Assembly (NCBI GenBank): GCA_964030785.1 | Contig: OZ034978.1 | Span: 13,692,453-13,756,452, forward strand | Origin: Siderastrea siderea | Taxonomy: Eukaryota > Cnidaria > Anthozoa > Scleractinia > Rhizangiidae | Reading direction: 5' to 3' | Length of the DNA stretch: 64,000 nt | Part shown: in pieces, positions 55,521-63,300 of the stretch | Position numbering within the stretch: position 1 is the first letter of the stretch | How the letters are laid out: the number at the start of each line of letters is the position of its first letter | Translations under genes and position numbers: made by a program | The notes under the pieces: model-generated | Told to the model about the DNA's origin: nothing | Databases searched by the model: none | The model's input: only the letters and a program-made list of their open reading frames with translations

Positions 55521-56186
55521 ATGAAAACCATCGTGTCGTTATTGAATGGATCGAAACAGCATGGTCTTCCCTTCCCCCCAGAATTATTACAACGCATGGA
55601 TTCCTTGTATGCCTTTTATCATCAACAATGGTGGTGTTATCGAAAAATGTTGAATCATTACAGGTGTGTCAATGCCTTGTTCAATGGCATGGCCTTACTC
55701 CTGATGGCTGCTGGTATGATTGCGGGTCCCCTTTTGGAAAACAGTACGTTGGTAGCGTGTTTAGCGGCCGTGGGGACCGTGGTCAAAGGATGGAATGATT
55801 TTAAACAATACCGATTTAAAGTGACCATGAGTCGATTTGCGTTTACCACCTATGCCAAAGCCTTGACCGAATTGAAAACCCATGTGCGGGGTATTCCCTT
55901 GGAGGATCTGGAACGATTTTTAATCAAGATGCAAACCTTGGATGATACCATTGTGGATTTCACCCCTCCGTTACCCAAACGATGTGTCCAAGATTACCAT
56001 GGTCATTTTGTGTACCAACCCTTGGAAGCCCTATGCTATGTAGATGGATGTCCTCGTCCCTTGAGACCTAAAGAGTATTGGATCCATAAAAAGCCGCTCC
56101 CTCCTAGTCCCACACTCTTAGAACCATGGCCGTCCAACAACGACGACGACGACGCCGAAAAAGGAAACAACGAGGAGGGGCTTTAA
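55521..56186 (+). CDS. Two-transmembrane protein, SLATT-like
   Basis: 221 residues. Two hydrophobic segments at about residues 53-72 and 75-90 form a hairpin, preceded by an aromatic/basic helix (QQWWCYRKMLNHYR) and followed by a helix (KQYRFKVTMSRFAFTTYAKALTELKTHVRG). This overall pattern (helix, 2TM hairpin, long helix with an FAxxxY motif) resembles SLATT-type membrane effectors and also a conserved membrane protein of Polintons. The tail is Asp/Asn-rich. The gene's last 61 bases overlap the next gene. Given the late-block position it may be a structural membrane protein; the SLATT link is tentative. Confidence 0.55.
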   Translation: MKTIVSLLNGSKQHGLPFPPELLQRMDSLYAFYHQQWWCYRKMLNHYRCVNALFNGMALLLMAAGMIAGPLLENSTLVACLAAVGTVVKGWNDFKQYRFKVTMSRFAFTTYAKALTELKTHVRGIPLEDLERFLIKMQTLDDTIVDFTPPLPKRCVQDYHGHFVYQPLEALCYVDGCPRPLRPKEYWIHKKPLPPSPTLLEPWPSNNDDDDAEKGNNEEGL

Positions 56187-56458
56187 TGCGCCGCAAACCC
56201 CGTTTGGTGGATAAAATTGCCCATGGCATGAGTATGTTTCTATCAGGTCCCGCCCCTGGGTTTGGACTGGCTTTAGGCAAATTAGGGGGTCAAGCCTTGA
56301 AAGGCATTACCGATAATGTACAACATGTCCGACGACAACGAGGTGGGGGTTGGTGGTCCGATTTCAAACGCAATACCCGTCAAGGCTATAAAGAGACGCG
56401 AGACCTCATCAAACAAGACAAAGCCCTTCAACGGCTATTGACGGGTCGACCATGGTGA
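56126..56458 (+). CDS. Basic core protein with two RQRGG-type sites
   Basis: 110 residues from an ATG in good context. The N-terminus RRRRRRKRKQRGGALMR and a second site VRRQRGGGWWSDF lie either side of a Gly-rich, weakly hydrophobic segment, and the C-terminus is a charged helix. This layout resembles a precursor cut by the viral protease into core peptides. CATAAAAAG at 56085-56093 is a possible promoter. Confidence 0.6.
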   Translation: MAVQQRRRRRRKRKQRGGALMRRKPRLVDKIAHGMSMFLSGPAPGFGLALGKLGGQALKGITDNVQHVRRQRGGGWWSDFKRNTRQGYKETRDLIKQDKALQRLLTGRPW

Positions 56459-56619
56459 GGAGGAGAAGACGACGCCGCCGTCGTCAACGAGGCGGTTTTT
56501 TAAATCTATTGGTCCCCGCCATGGTAGGATTGGGGAAAGCCGTGGCCTTGGAAACGGATAAACGTATAAAACGCACGATTCAAAAAGCCAATCAACGGTA
56601 TCGTCGTCGTCACCGATAA
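56452..56619 (+). CDS. pX/mu-like core protein, copy 2 (55 residues)
   Basis: A short gene: ATG at 56452, overlapping the previous stop by frame shift, TAA at 56617-56619. It begins MVRRRRRRRRRQRGGF, then a hydrophobic segment LLVPAMVGLGKAVAL, then a basic tail. It aligns with the 61-residue protein at 50983 (RQRGG, hydrophobic segment, GKAVAL, basic end), so the two are paralogues of an adenovirus pX-type core peptide. TATAAAGAG at 56387-56395. Confidence 0.68.
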   Translation: MVRRRRRRRRRQRGGFLNLLVPAMVGLGKAVALETDKRIKRTIQKANQRYRRRHR

Positions 56620-56622
56620 AGG

Positions 56623-56940
56623 ATGCAACGTCTTCGACGTCAATTCCCGTTTTTACGGTCCATGTTACAAGAAGCCAATGGTTCCAAACGTCAAGAATTG
56701 TTACAACATGCCAATGCCGATCAAATCAATGCTGTGAGTGAACTGGTCTTGAACTTTTTAAAAAACAAGATTCCTGTGACCCCACCCATGCTGGCTAAAC
56801 TTCAACCCTATAAAAAGGTGCTACGTGATTTGGGACGTCGTCGACATTCCGTCACAAAACGTCGTCAGTGGTTAGTCCAACAAAAAGGAAGCGGATTGTT
56901 TCAAGGACTTCACGAGGTGCTATGTCAATGTGTTCGTTAA
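56623..56940 (+). CDS. Conserved Polinton-type helical protein
   Basis: 105 residues. Pattern FLRSMLQEANGSKRQELLQ, then DQINAVSELVLNFLKNKIPV, then LRDLGRRRHSVTKRRQWLVQ followed by QKGSGLFQ. This helical domain with a basic end recurs in Polinton-like elements of invertebrates, often fused to a GG-containing hydrophobic tail; here the tail is short. KGSG fits the x-GxG type adenain site. TATAAAACG at 56565-56573. Function unknown. Confidence 0.6.
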   Translation: MQRLRRQFPFLRSMLQEANGSKRQELLQHANADQINAVSELVLNFLKNKIPVTPPMLAKLQPYKKVLRDLGRRRHSVTKRRQWLVQQKGSGLFQGLHEVLCQCVR

Positions 56941-57152
56941 CCCTTGCCACGTGGATGGCTCTATTACAAGAGGCCAATCGGGCCACCGACCAGTGGAAAG
57001 ACGAGTGTCATTATTGGAAGCATAAATATCACCTGTTGTATCGAGAGTACCAACACATCTTGAGGGCCCGTCTTTGTAAGAGTTGCCGTGACCAGGAAGA
57101 CGGGGAACTTTGCTCCGAGTGTAGTCAACGAACATGGACGAAGTGTACATGA
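56922..57152 (+). CDS. Small coiled-coil zinc-ribbon protein
   Basis: 76 residues from the ATG at 56922. A helical N-terminal part (ALLQEANRATDQWKDE, then YHLLYREYQHILRARL) is followed by CKSC and CSEC, a four-cysteine zinc ribbon. It overlaps the preceding stop and the following ATG (57134) in different frames. Unknown function. Confidence 0.5.
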   Translation: MSMCSLTLATWMALLQEANRATDQWKDECHYWKHKYHLLYREYQHILRARLCKSCRDQEDGELCSECSQRTWTKCT

Positions 57153-57766
57153 TTCCCCACAAGGACTTGGAACAACTCATTCAATATTACAAAGGAGAAC
57201 TCACCGAAAATGCCTTGTTGAACAAAGCCGCAACGCTCGCCGCCCAAAAACATGTGTTATTAGCCAACCCCCAATTACCTCCCGCCTTGGTCAATGCTCA
57301 AACCAAACCGTTGAGTCAAGAATTAATCAAGTTAACCAAACGCATTCGTCAATTTCCTGGCGGGGTGGGGGTTGGTGCACCGGGTGCTCCACCAGGTGAA
57401 GAAGGCGAGGAAGAAGCCGGGGATTTGGTGACGGGACCCGTCGAACAATGGTTGAAGCGCATGATAAAAGGCAGCCCGTCGACTCCCAAACCACCCATTA
57501 CCCCTGCAACCAAGAAAGGCAAAGGAGCAGCCACTACCAGTAAGATTGTCAAGAAAGGGAGCCCATCCACCAGTCGAGGGGATAGCCGGTCACGTTTAGA
57601 AGTCATTCGAGAACAGCGCAAGGCTTTGGAAAAAAAGTTAGCCGAGAGTCGCAAAGGCAAAGGACCCGCTCGTGAAGTGGAACGATTGAAACCTTTACCC
57701 GGTTGGGAAGATTGGGCCCAAGGTAAAAAGTTACGACGTCGATTGGATTACGACGACAGTGACTAA
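57134..57766 (+). CDS. Conserved Polinton-type protein with YYKGELTE motif
   Basis: 210 residues. The N-terminal domain reads YMIPHKDLEQLIQYYKGELT, then NALLNKAATLAAQKH and PLSQELIKLTKRIR, a pattern found in other Polinton-like elements. A Gly/Pro/Glu linker, a Ser/Thr/Lys-rich segment and a charged helix (LEVIREQRKALEKKLAES) follow. Probably a virion or core-associated protein by position, with no known activity. Confidence 0.55.
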   Translation: MDEVYMIPHKDLEQLIQYYKGELTENALLNKAATLAAQKHVLLANPQLPPALVNAQTKPLSQELIKLTKRIRQFPGGVGVGAPGAPPGEEGEEEAGDLVTGPVEQWLKRMIKGSPSTPKPPITPATKKGKGAATTSKIVKKGSPSTSRGDSRSRLEVIREQRKALEKKLAESRKGKGPAREVERLKPLPGWEDWAQGKKLRRRLDYDDSD

Positions 57767-57769
57767 AAC

Positions 57770-58126
57770 ATGCCCACCAAGAGAAAAAGGGGTATCAAAC
57801 GAAAACGCCCCCAACGAGGAGGGGCTTTGGATGTGCAAAAATGGATTGCGAAAACGGGGAAGGAATTTCATTGGCCCGGTTATCAGTACATGGGCCCTGG
57901 CACCCACTTGGCTAAACGTCTGAAACGGGGGGATCCCGGCATCAATCGATTGGACCAGATTGCTAAGCAACACGACATTGATTACAGCCGTGCTAAGAAT
58001 TTGCAAGATAAATGGAAAGCCGATACCAAGATGATCCAAGCCATTGATCGATTACCCGGCAAGAAAAACAAGACGGAACGGGTGGTCAAGAAAATCATGC
58101 AAGCCAAGAAACGTTTAAAATTGTAA
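57770..58126 (+). CDS. Parvovirus-type phospholipase A2 with basic, cleavable N-terminus
   Basis: 118 residues. The Ca-binding loop YMGPG (40-44), the catalytic pair H68-D69 within HDIDY, and D85 match the PLA2 of parvovirus VP1 unique regions. Such enzymes cut membrane phospholipids to let particles leave endosomes. Residues 1-18 are Lys/Arg-rich and end in PQRGG followed by Ala-Leu, matching the repeated GG motif in other core proteins. It is the last gene of the plus-strand block. Adintoviruses are known to carry similar PLA2 genes. Confidence 0.78.
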   Translation: MPTKRKRGIKRKRPQRGGALDVQKWIAKTGKEFHWPGYQYMGPGTHLAKRLKRGDPGINRLDQIAKQHDIDYSRAKNLQDKWKADTKMIQAIDRLPGKKNKTERVVKKIMQAKKRLKL

Positions 58127-58484
58127 ACATTTAATTAACATAATCATCACATGTTGAGTAAAAATAAAAGCAAATGAAAATGTCACATTGTTATTCGGCA
58201 GTTCGGTAGTCTTCTGTAGTTGAGTCTCAAGCAGGATTGGCGAGACAAAACCCACATTGTTATTCGGCAGTTCGGTAGTCTTCTGTAGTTCGTGTCTCAA
58301 ACAGGATTGGCGAGACAAAACCCATTGTGATGTAGACTAATCCAGACAAAATAAAAAAACAATGTCACTTGTGTCATTTTGATTGACGAGTTGTCAAGTT
58401 CATTGTTCTGTCCAAAATACTGAGACGGATGTTCTTCCAAATACTGAGACGAAATGTTCTGCCAAATACTGAGACGAAAATGTT
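58127..58484. repeat. Convergent 3' region with two tandem repeat arrays
   Basis: Two units of about 70 bp (58184-58253 and 58254-58323) share ATTGTTATTCGGCAGTTCGG and AGGATTGGCGAGACAAAACC. Three units of about 23 bp (about 58413-58482) share CCAAATACTGAGACG. Polyadenylation-like AATAAAAG (58163) and AATAAAA (58349) words are present. It lies between the structural block and the leftward gene at 58485. Confidence 0.75.
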
Positions 58485-59762
58485 TTACGTTACTAAATCA
58501 TACATTAAATCCACCCCCTCGTCGGGGGACATGTCGTGAACGAGGTCTTCAGGGGGTACCAATGCCTCCAGATCAAAGGAACAAGAGTCCTCCACATCCT
58601 TCAATAACTCGGTCCACTCGTCAGGTGTTATGTTCTGCAACAAAGACGAAAAGTCCTCCAAGTCAGAGGGGTCCAAGTCAGGGGGGCCCAAGTCAGGGGG
58701 TCCCAAGTCAGGGGGGTCCATGACTTGCACACCCCCCGAATCCATATCCGTGAGAGTATAAGAATCTAGAAATGATTCACAATAAGAAACGTTCTCAGGC
58801 ATTTTAGGCGTCGATTTCTTAAAGTCCTCCAAGGGAATGGTTACTTTCAAGGGTCCTAAGGCTTTGATTTTCTCTTCCGTTTTCTGTCTCTCTACAGAAG
58901 GTAAGGAGCCACAAAAGTTATTCAAATACGTTTCCACAGAAGGTTGCGTCCTACAATTAGTCAATACCACCCGCAGTGTTTTGGGGTTTGGAGGCACCTG
59001 CTTCCTTTTGTTGTGGTAGTACCTTCTAGCGAGCTCCAAGAACCTCTCGCGGTTCGCCCAGTAGTACTCTCTTCTTTGCGCATGCAGTTTCTCCTGGTTC
59101 GCAGCACGATAGGCCCGACGAGCCGCCCGGGCTTTGGCCCTTTTATTGTACATCCTTTTGTACGCCAATATTCGTACACGATTCTTTTGACGATATTCAC
59201 GCGCTTGGGCTCTCAAACGTTCCCGATGTTTCTCTCTATACTTTCGGTCGTATTCGGCACAACGTGCTCGGTTCTTTTGGGCCCATTTTTTTTTGACGGC
59301 ACGCCGGTGCTCCTTATGCGTCTCCTCATAACACCTGTGGGACTCCCGCACTCGATCCGGATATTGTTCTCGGTATCGTTTTTTGGCAGCACGCACTTTC
59401 TCAGGGTACTTGCGTCGGTAGTTGGCTTTTTTCACAATATTCCTCGCTCGGGCTTTCTCTGGGTAACGGGCATTGTACCGGGCTTTTTTGATGGCGTTCC
59501 GTCTCCGTCGTCGTTCGTCTTTCGTCAGTAACTCTGTCGTTTCGTCGTCGTCGTTCGGGTCATAGTCGTCAACGTCGTCGTCGTCCTCGTCTGGGTCAGA
59601 GTCGTCAACGTCGTCGTCGTTCGGGTCGGGAACATAGTCCTCGTCGTTCAAGTCGTCGTTCAAGTCCTCGTCTGGGTCAGAGTCGTTAAGGTCGTTGTTG
59701 TTTGGCCGGTACGTCGTGCGTCGTCGGTTGCTGCGGCGGAGGCCCTCGTTTCCGGCAGGCAT
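58485..59762 (-). CDS. Acidic/basic repeat protein, possible transcription regulator
   Basis: 425 residues from the ATG at 59762; the open frame extends to 59861 without an ATG. Residues of about 20-85 are Asp-rich (DPDEDLNDD-type repeats). A long Lys/Arg/Tyr-rich region carries repeated RRKYPEKVRA-like units (YPEK, YPDR, THKEH, YREKHRERL). The C-terminus is acidic, with PPDLGPPDL repeats. Alternating acid and basic repeat blocks suggest DNA/RNA binding plus an activation region. The N-terminus overlaps the gene at 59686-60090 by 77 bases in another frame, so splicing from that first gene is possible. No family recognised. Confidence 0.55.
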   Translation of the reverse strand: MPAGNEGLRRSNRRRTTYRPNNNDLNDSDPDEDLNDDLNDEDYVPDPNDDDVDDSDPDEDDDDVDDYDPNDDDETTELLTKDERRRRRNAIKKARYNARYPEKARARNIVKKANYRRKYPEKVRAAKKRYREQYPDRVRESHRCYEETHKEHRRAVKKKWAQKNRARCAEYDRKYREKHRERLRAQAREYRQKNRVRILAYKRMYNKRAKARAARRAYRAANQEKLHAQRREYYWANRERFLELARRYYHNKRKQVPPNPKTLRVVLTNCRTQPSVETYLNNFCGSLPSVERQKTEEKIKALGPLKVTIPLEDFKKSTPKMPENVSYCESFLDSYTLTDMDSGGVQVMDPPDLGPPDLGPPDLDPSDLEDFSSLLQNITPDEWTELLKDVEDSCSFDLEALVPPEDLVHDMSPDEGVDLMYDLVT

Positions 59763-60090
59763 TGGGCGATGGCGGTGGTGCTGGTGGCGGGGTGAGGGGG
59801 CGCTTGAATTGGTAGCGCCAGTAATTGCAACAGTAATCCAGCCCCTCCACAAACCACTCACAGGTCATTTGAGGGTAGCACAGTGGGTGAAAGGGAGCCG
59901 CCTGTTCTGCCCGACGTCTCTGGGCTTCCACTTTTTCCGGCTCCAACTGCTTCAAAGTTTCTGCAAACTCACTAAAGCCTTCGTCCTTCAGCAACAACTC
60001 CTGCTTCACTTTCTCTAAGACGTCCTCCACTTCCAAATCTACTTCAAATTCTTCAAATGCTTCGAGCAGCTTCTCATGGCAAGAGTCCAT
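59686..60090 (-). CDS. Unknown small protein, divergent partner of the DNA polymerase
   Basis: 134 residues. An acidic helical N-terminus (EKLLEAFEEFEVDLEVEDVL), then a Cys/Trp/aromatic stretch (CYPQMTCEWFVEGLDYCCNY), then a Pro-rich tail (PLTPPPAPPPSPN). No recognised domain. TATA box at 60122-60128 (complement), 32 bp ahead of the ATG. It could be an early regulatory protein, or exon 1 of a spliced product with the gene at 58485. Confidence 0.5.
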   Translation of the reverse strand: MDSCHEKLLEAFEEFEVDLEVEDVLEKVKQELLLKDEGFSEFAETLKQLEPEKVEAQRRRAEQAAPFHPLCYPQMTCEWFVEGLDYCCNYWRYQFKRPLTPPPAPPPSPNACRKRGPPPQQPTTHDVPAKQQRP

Positions 60091-60328
60091 GTTGAGATGT
60101 TCCAGCCCGAGGATCGATCTGTTTTATAGTCTCTCATTCGTTCCCGTGATGCACCATGGACCCTCACTAGAGAGGGGGGAGGGGGGTCCCCCCACCCCGT
60201 CCCACCCCTCCCTAGGGCACCCCCTCTCTACGGGGCACCCTGTTTAGTGATTGGCTCCTTCCCCTCCCACGTGACATTTTAATTCTCTATAAAAACAGAG
60301 CCCCGATCTCCAGTGACTTCATCTGATC
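60091..60328. promoter_or_regulatory. Bidirectional promoter, right copy (inverted)
   Basis: Between the minus-strand gene at 60090 and the polymerase. Leftward TATAAAA (complement of 60122-60128), CCATGG and the GGGGGGTCCCCCC block near 60182, then rightward CCAAT (complement ATTGG at 60250-60254), CACGTGA (60269-60275) and TATAAAAA (60288-60295). Aligned in reverse with 44245-44498, all these elements fall in the same order. Confidence 0.8.
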
Positions 60329-63300
60329 ATGTCCTCACAAGACAAGGACAATGTGGCGGGGCCAAGTGGCCTCGCCCACCATGAGGTTTTAGCCATGCTC
60401 GGTTTAACTGATTCGGACGACGATGACACCCATTCCTGTGTGGGACCTTTGATTTGCACCGAAAACATGGCGGACAGTGACGACGACATTTGTGAAGAGG
60501 CCTTGAACCAATGGGAACAAAGTGGGGGTGGATTGGATCCCTCTGAACACGTTACCTTCGACTTTGAACTCGAACCTTTTGTGAATCGGAAGAGTGATCG
60601 CATGGGGGTACAAGAACGTCATTTCAAGACCCAGTTACGCCAAAGGGGGAACTTGATGCCAGGCCAAAATATAACCCAAGCTCTGCAAGATGGATTACGT
60701 CGAGCCGTCGATCAAGTGTTAACCACCACCCCCGACCTCCACGATCAAGATCGCCTCTACTTTACCATAGCATCCGATCGCTTGCACAATAATTTTCAGG
60801 GGTGGGGATTACGTGCAGGTGAATGGCGTCGAGACACAGAACGGGTGGAAGCGCTGTTCCAACGTTTAGCCCAAGCCCTCAACAGCAACGAACAATTTGA
60901 AATGGATGATTCCTTTCAAGTCTCCATCACTCAAGTTCATCATGCGCCTCAAGGTACCGGCAGACCCCGTCGTGGGAAACCAGGGCATCCTACCATGACC
61001 ATGTTAACGGCCAACAAACGGTCGGTCATCCGCATCCAAAATGATGATGAGCTCTGTTGTGCCAGAGCTCTCGTGGTCGCCAAAGCTCGCGTGGACCAGC
61101 ACCCGAAATACGACAGCATCCGCAAAGGAAGACCCCTGCAGAGAACCCTCGCTCTGGACCTCCAGAATGAAGCCCAGGTACCCTTGGGTCCTTGCAGCTA
61201 TGACGCCTTAACGGCTTTCAACAAGGCTCCCTCCCTCACCGGTTACCAGATCATCCTGGTGGATGCACAGCGATCGTTTCACATCACCACGTTTGGACCC
61301 CTTTCTGACAAACAACTGATCCTGTTGCACAACCAAGACCATTATGATGTCATCACCAAATTGCCAGGATTTTTTGGGTCCAGTTATGTCTGTGCGGATT
61401 GTTGGAAACCCTATGACCATGAGGAAAAGCATCGATGCACCAAGACCAAGTTGTGTGGAGCCTGTCGACAGAAAGATTGTCCAGACTTTCAAAAGGCTTA
61501 CCCCCGACACCTGAAAGCCACTCAACGTTGCGAGTCGTGTCATCGGGACTTTTTTGGATCCACGTGTTTCGAAGCCCATTCCAGCAAGACCCATGCGGGC
61601 AAACCCGTCACGGGCCTCCAGACCTCCGTGTGCTCTCAACGACACCGATGCGATAAATGCTATCAACAAAATGTGGGCTTGTCCCGCATTCAACGTCACC
61701 TTTGTTGGCACGTGGATTGCCCGTCTTGTCATCAGTACGTCGACGCTGACCACCACCGTTGTTTTATACAAAAAGCCCCCAAACCTCAAGACCAAAAGAA
61801 GAAGAGAAAGAGGACCCGTCAAAAAGGTCCTGGCGCCAAACGAGGTGCCGCCGCCGCCGCCGCCGCCGCCGCGGAACCCCCTGCCTCCTCCGAGGACGAG
61901 CAGGAAGACCTGCCTCCCTTACACGTCTTCTTTGATATCGAAGCCATGCAACCCCACGAAAAACACATTGCCAATCTCGTCGTGGCCGAAACCGAAGACA
62001 ACGATGAACCCAAACCTTTCCCAGGTTCCACTTGTATCCGTGACTTTCTGGAATGGCTGGATGCCTTGACTCTCCACGATACCCGTCAAGTCAACGTCAT
62101 CGCTCATAATTTTCAAGGGTACGATGGGTACTTTATCATCCAAGAATACTATGGGGAGAACCGCATCGTCCAACAACTCCGCAACGGATGTAAACTCTTA
62201 GAGATCAAACATGACCGCATCCGGTTCATTGATTCCATGAGTTTCTTCCAGATGCCCCTCTCCGCGTTTCCCGAAACCTTTGGTTTGACAGAACTCTGCA
62301 AAGGCTATTTCCCCCACAAGTTCAACATACCCGGTGATAAGCATCAAAACTACGTGGGCATCCTCCCCTCACGCGATTACTACATGCCTGAGAGCATGAC
62401 ACTCGAAGGAAGACAAGCCTTTGAAACCTGGCATCAACAACAACGCGACCAGGGGGTAGTGTTTCATTTTCAACAAGAGTTATTGGCCTATTGCAGTTCC
62501 GATGTACGACTCCTCAAACAAGGATGTCTGACTTTCAAACGCATGTTTGAAGACTTAACAGGCTTCAATCCCTTCGATCACGTCACCATTGCCTCCGCTT
62601 GTAATCGAGATTTACGTATGAACCGGATGATCCCCAACAGTATTGCCAGCGAACCCGCCGGTCCTAACGGGTGGAGAACTAACAACATCAACCACTCCCT
62701 CCCAGCCCTTCACTGGTTAACCTGGTGCGATCACCAACTACGTCAACGGGCCCTCCAAGATCTCAACCCCAACGATCTACTGGCCAGTGCCAATCCAAAG
62801 CCTCAGTACATCCAACATGCCCGAAATCAAGGCGAGTATAAGATCCCCCGGACCAACATCCATGTGGATGGTTATTGCCCCGACACCCACACCGTCTACG
62901 AATTTCAAGGCTGTTTCACCCACGGATGCCCTACCTGTTATCCCCATCGCTACGAAAAACATCCCCGCAACTATGATCGAACCATGCAGGACCTCTATGA
63001 CGTCACCCAAAACAAAGTCCAAAAGCTTACCGACCAAGGGTACAACGTCATTCAAATGTGGGGATGCCGATGGGACCACCTCCGAGACACCCACCCAGAG
63101 ATCGACTCCTTCGTCCGGGAACTCAACTTTATCCAACCTCTTGAACCTCGAGAGGCTTTCTGTGGAGGTCGTACCAATGCCATCAAACTGTACCATCAGA
63201 TCACCCCTGGCCAAAAAATTCACTACATCGATGTCACCTCCTTGTACCCGTGGGTCAACAAGAAGTCTGTGTACCCCAAAGGGCATCCCACCATCGTTTC

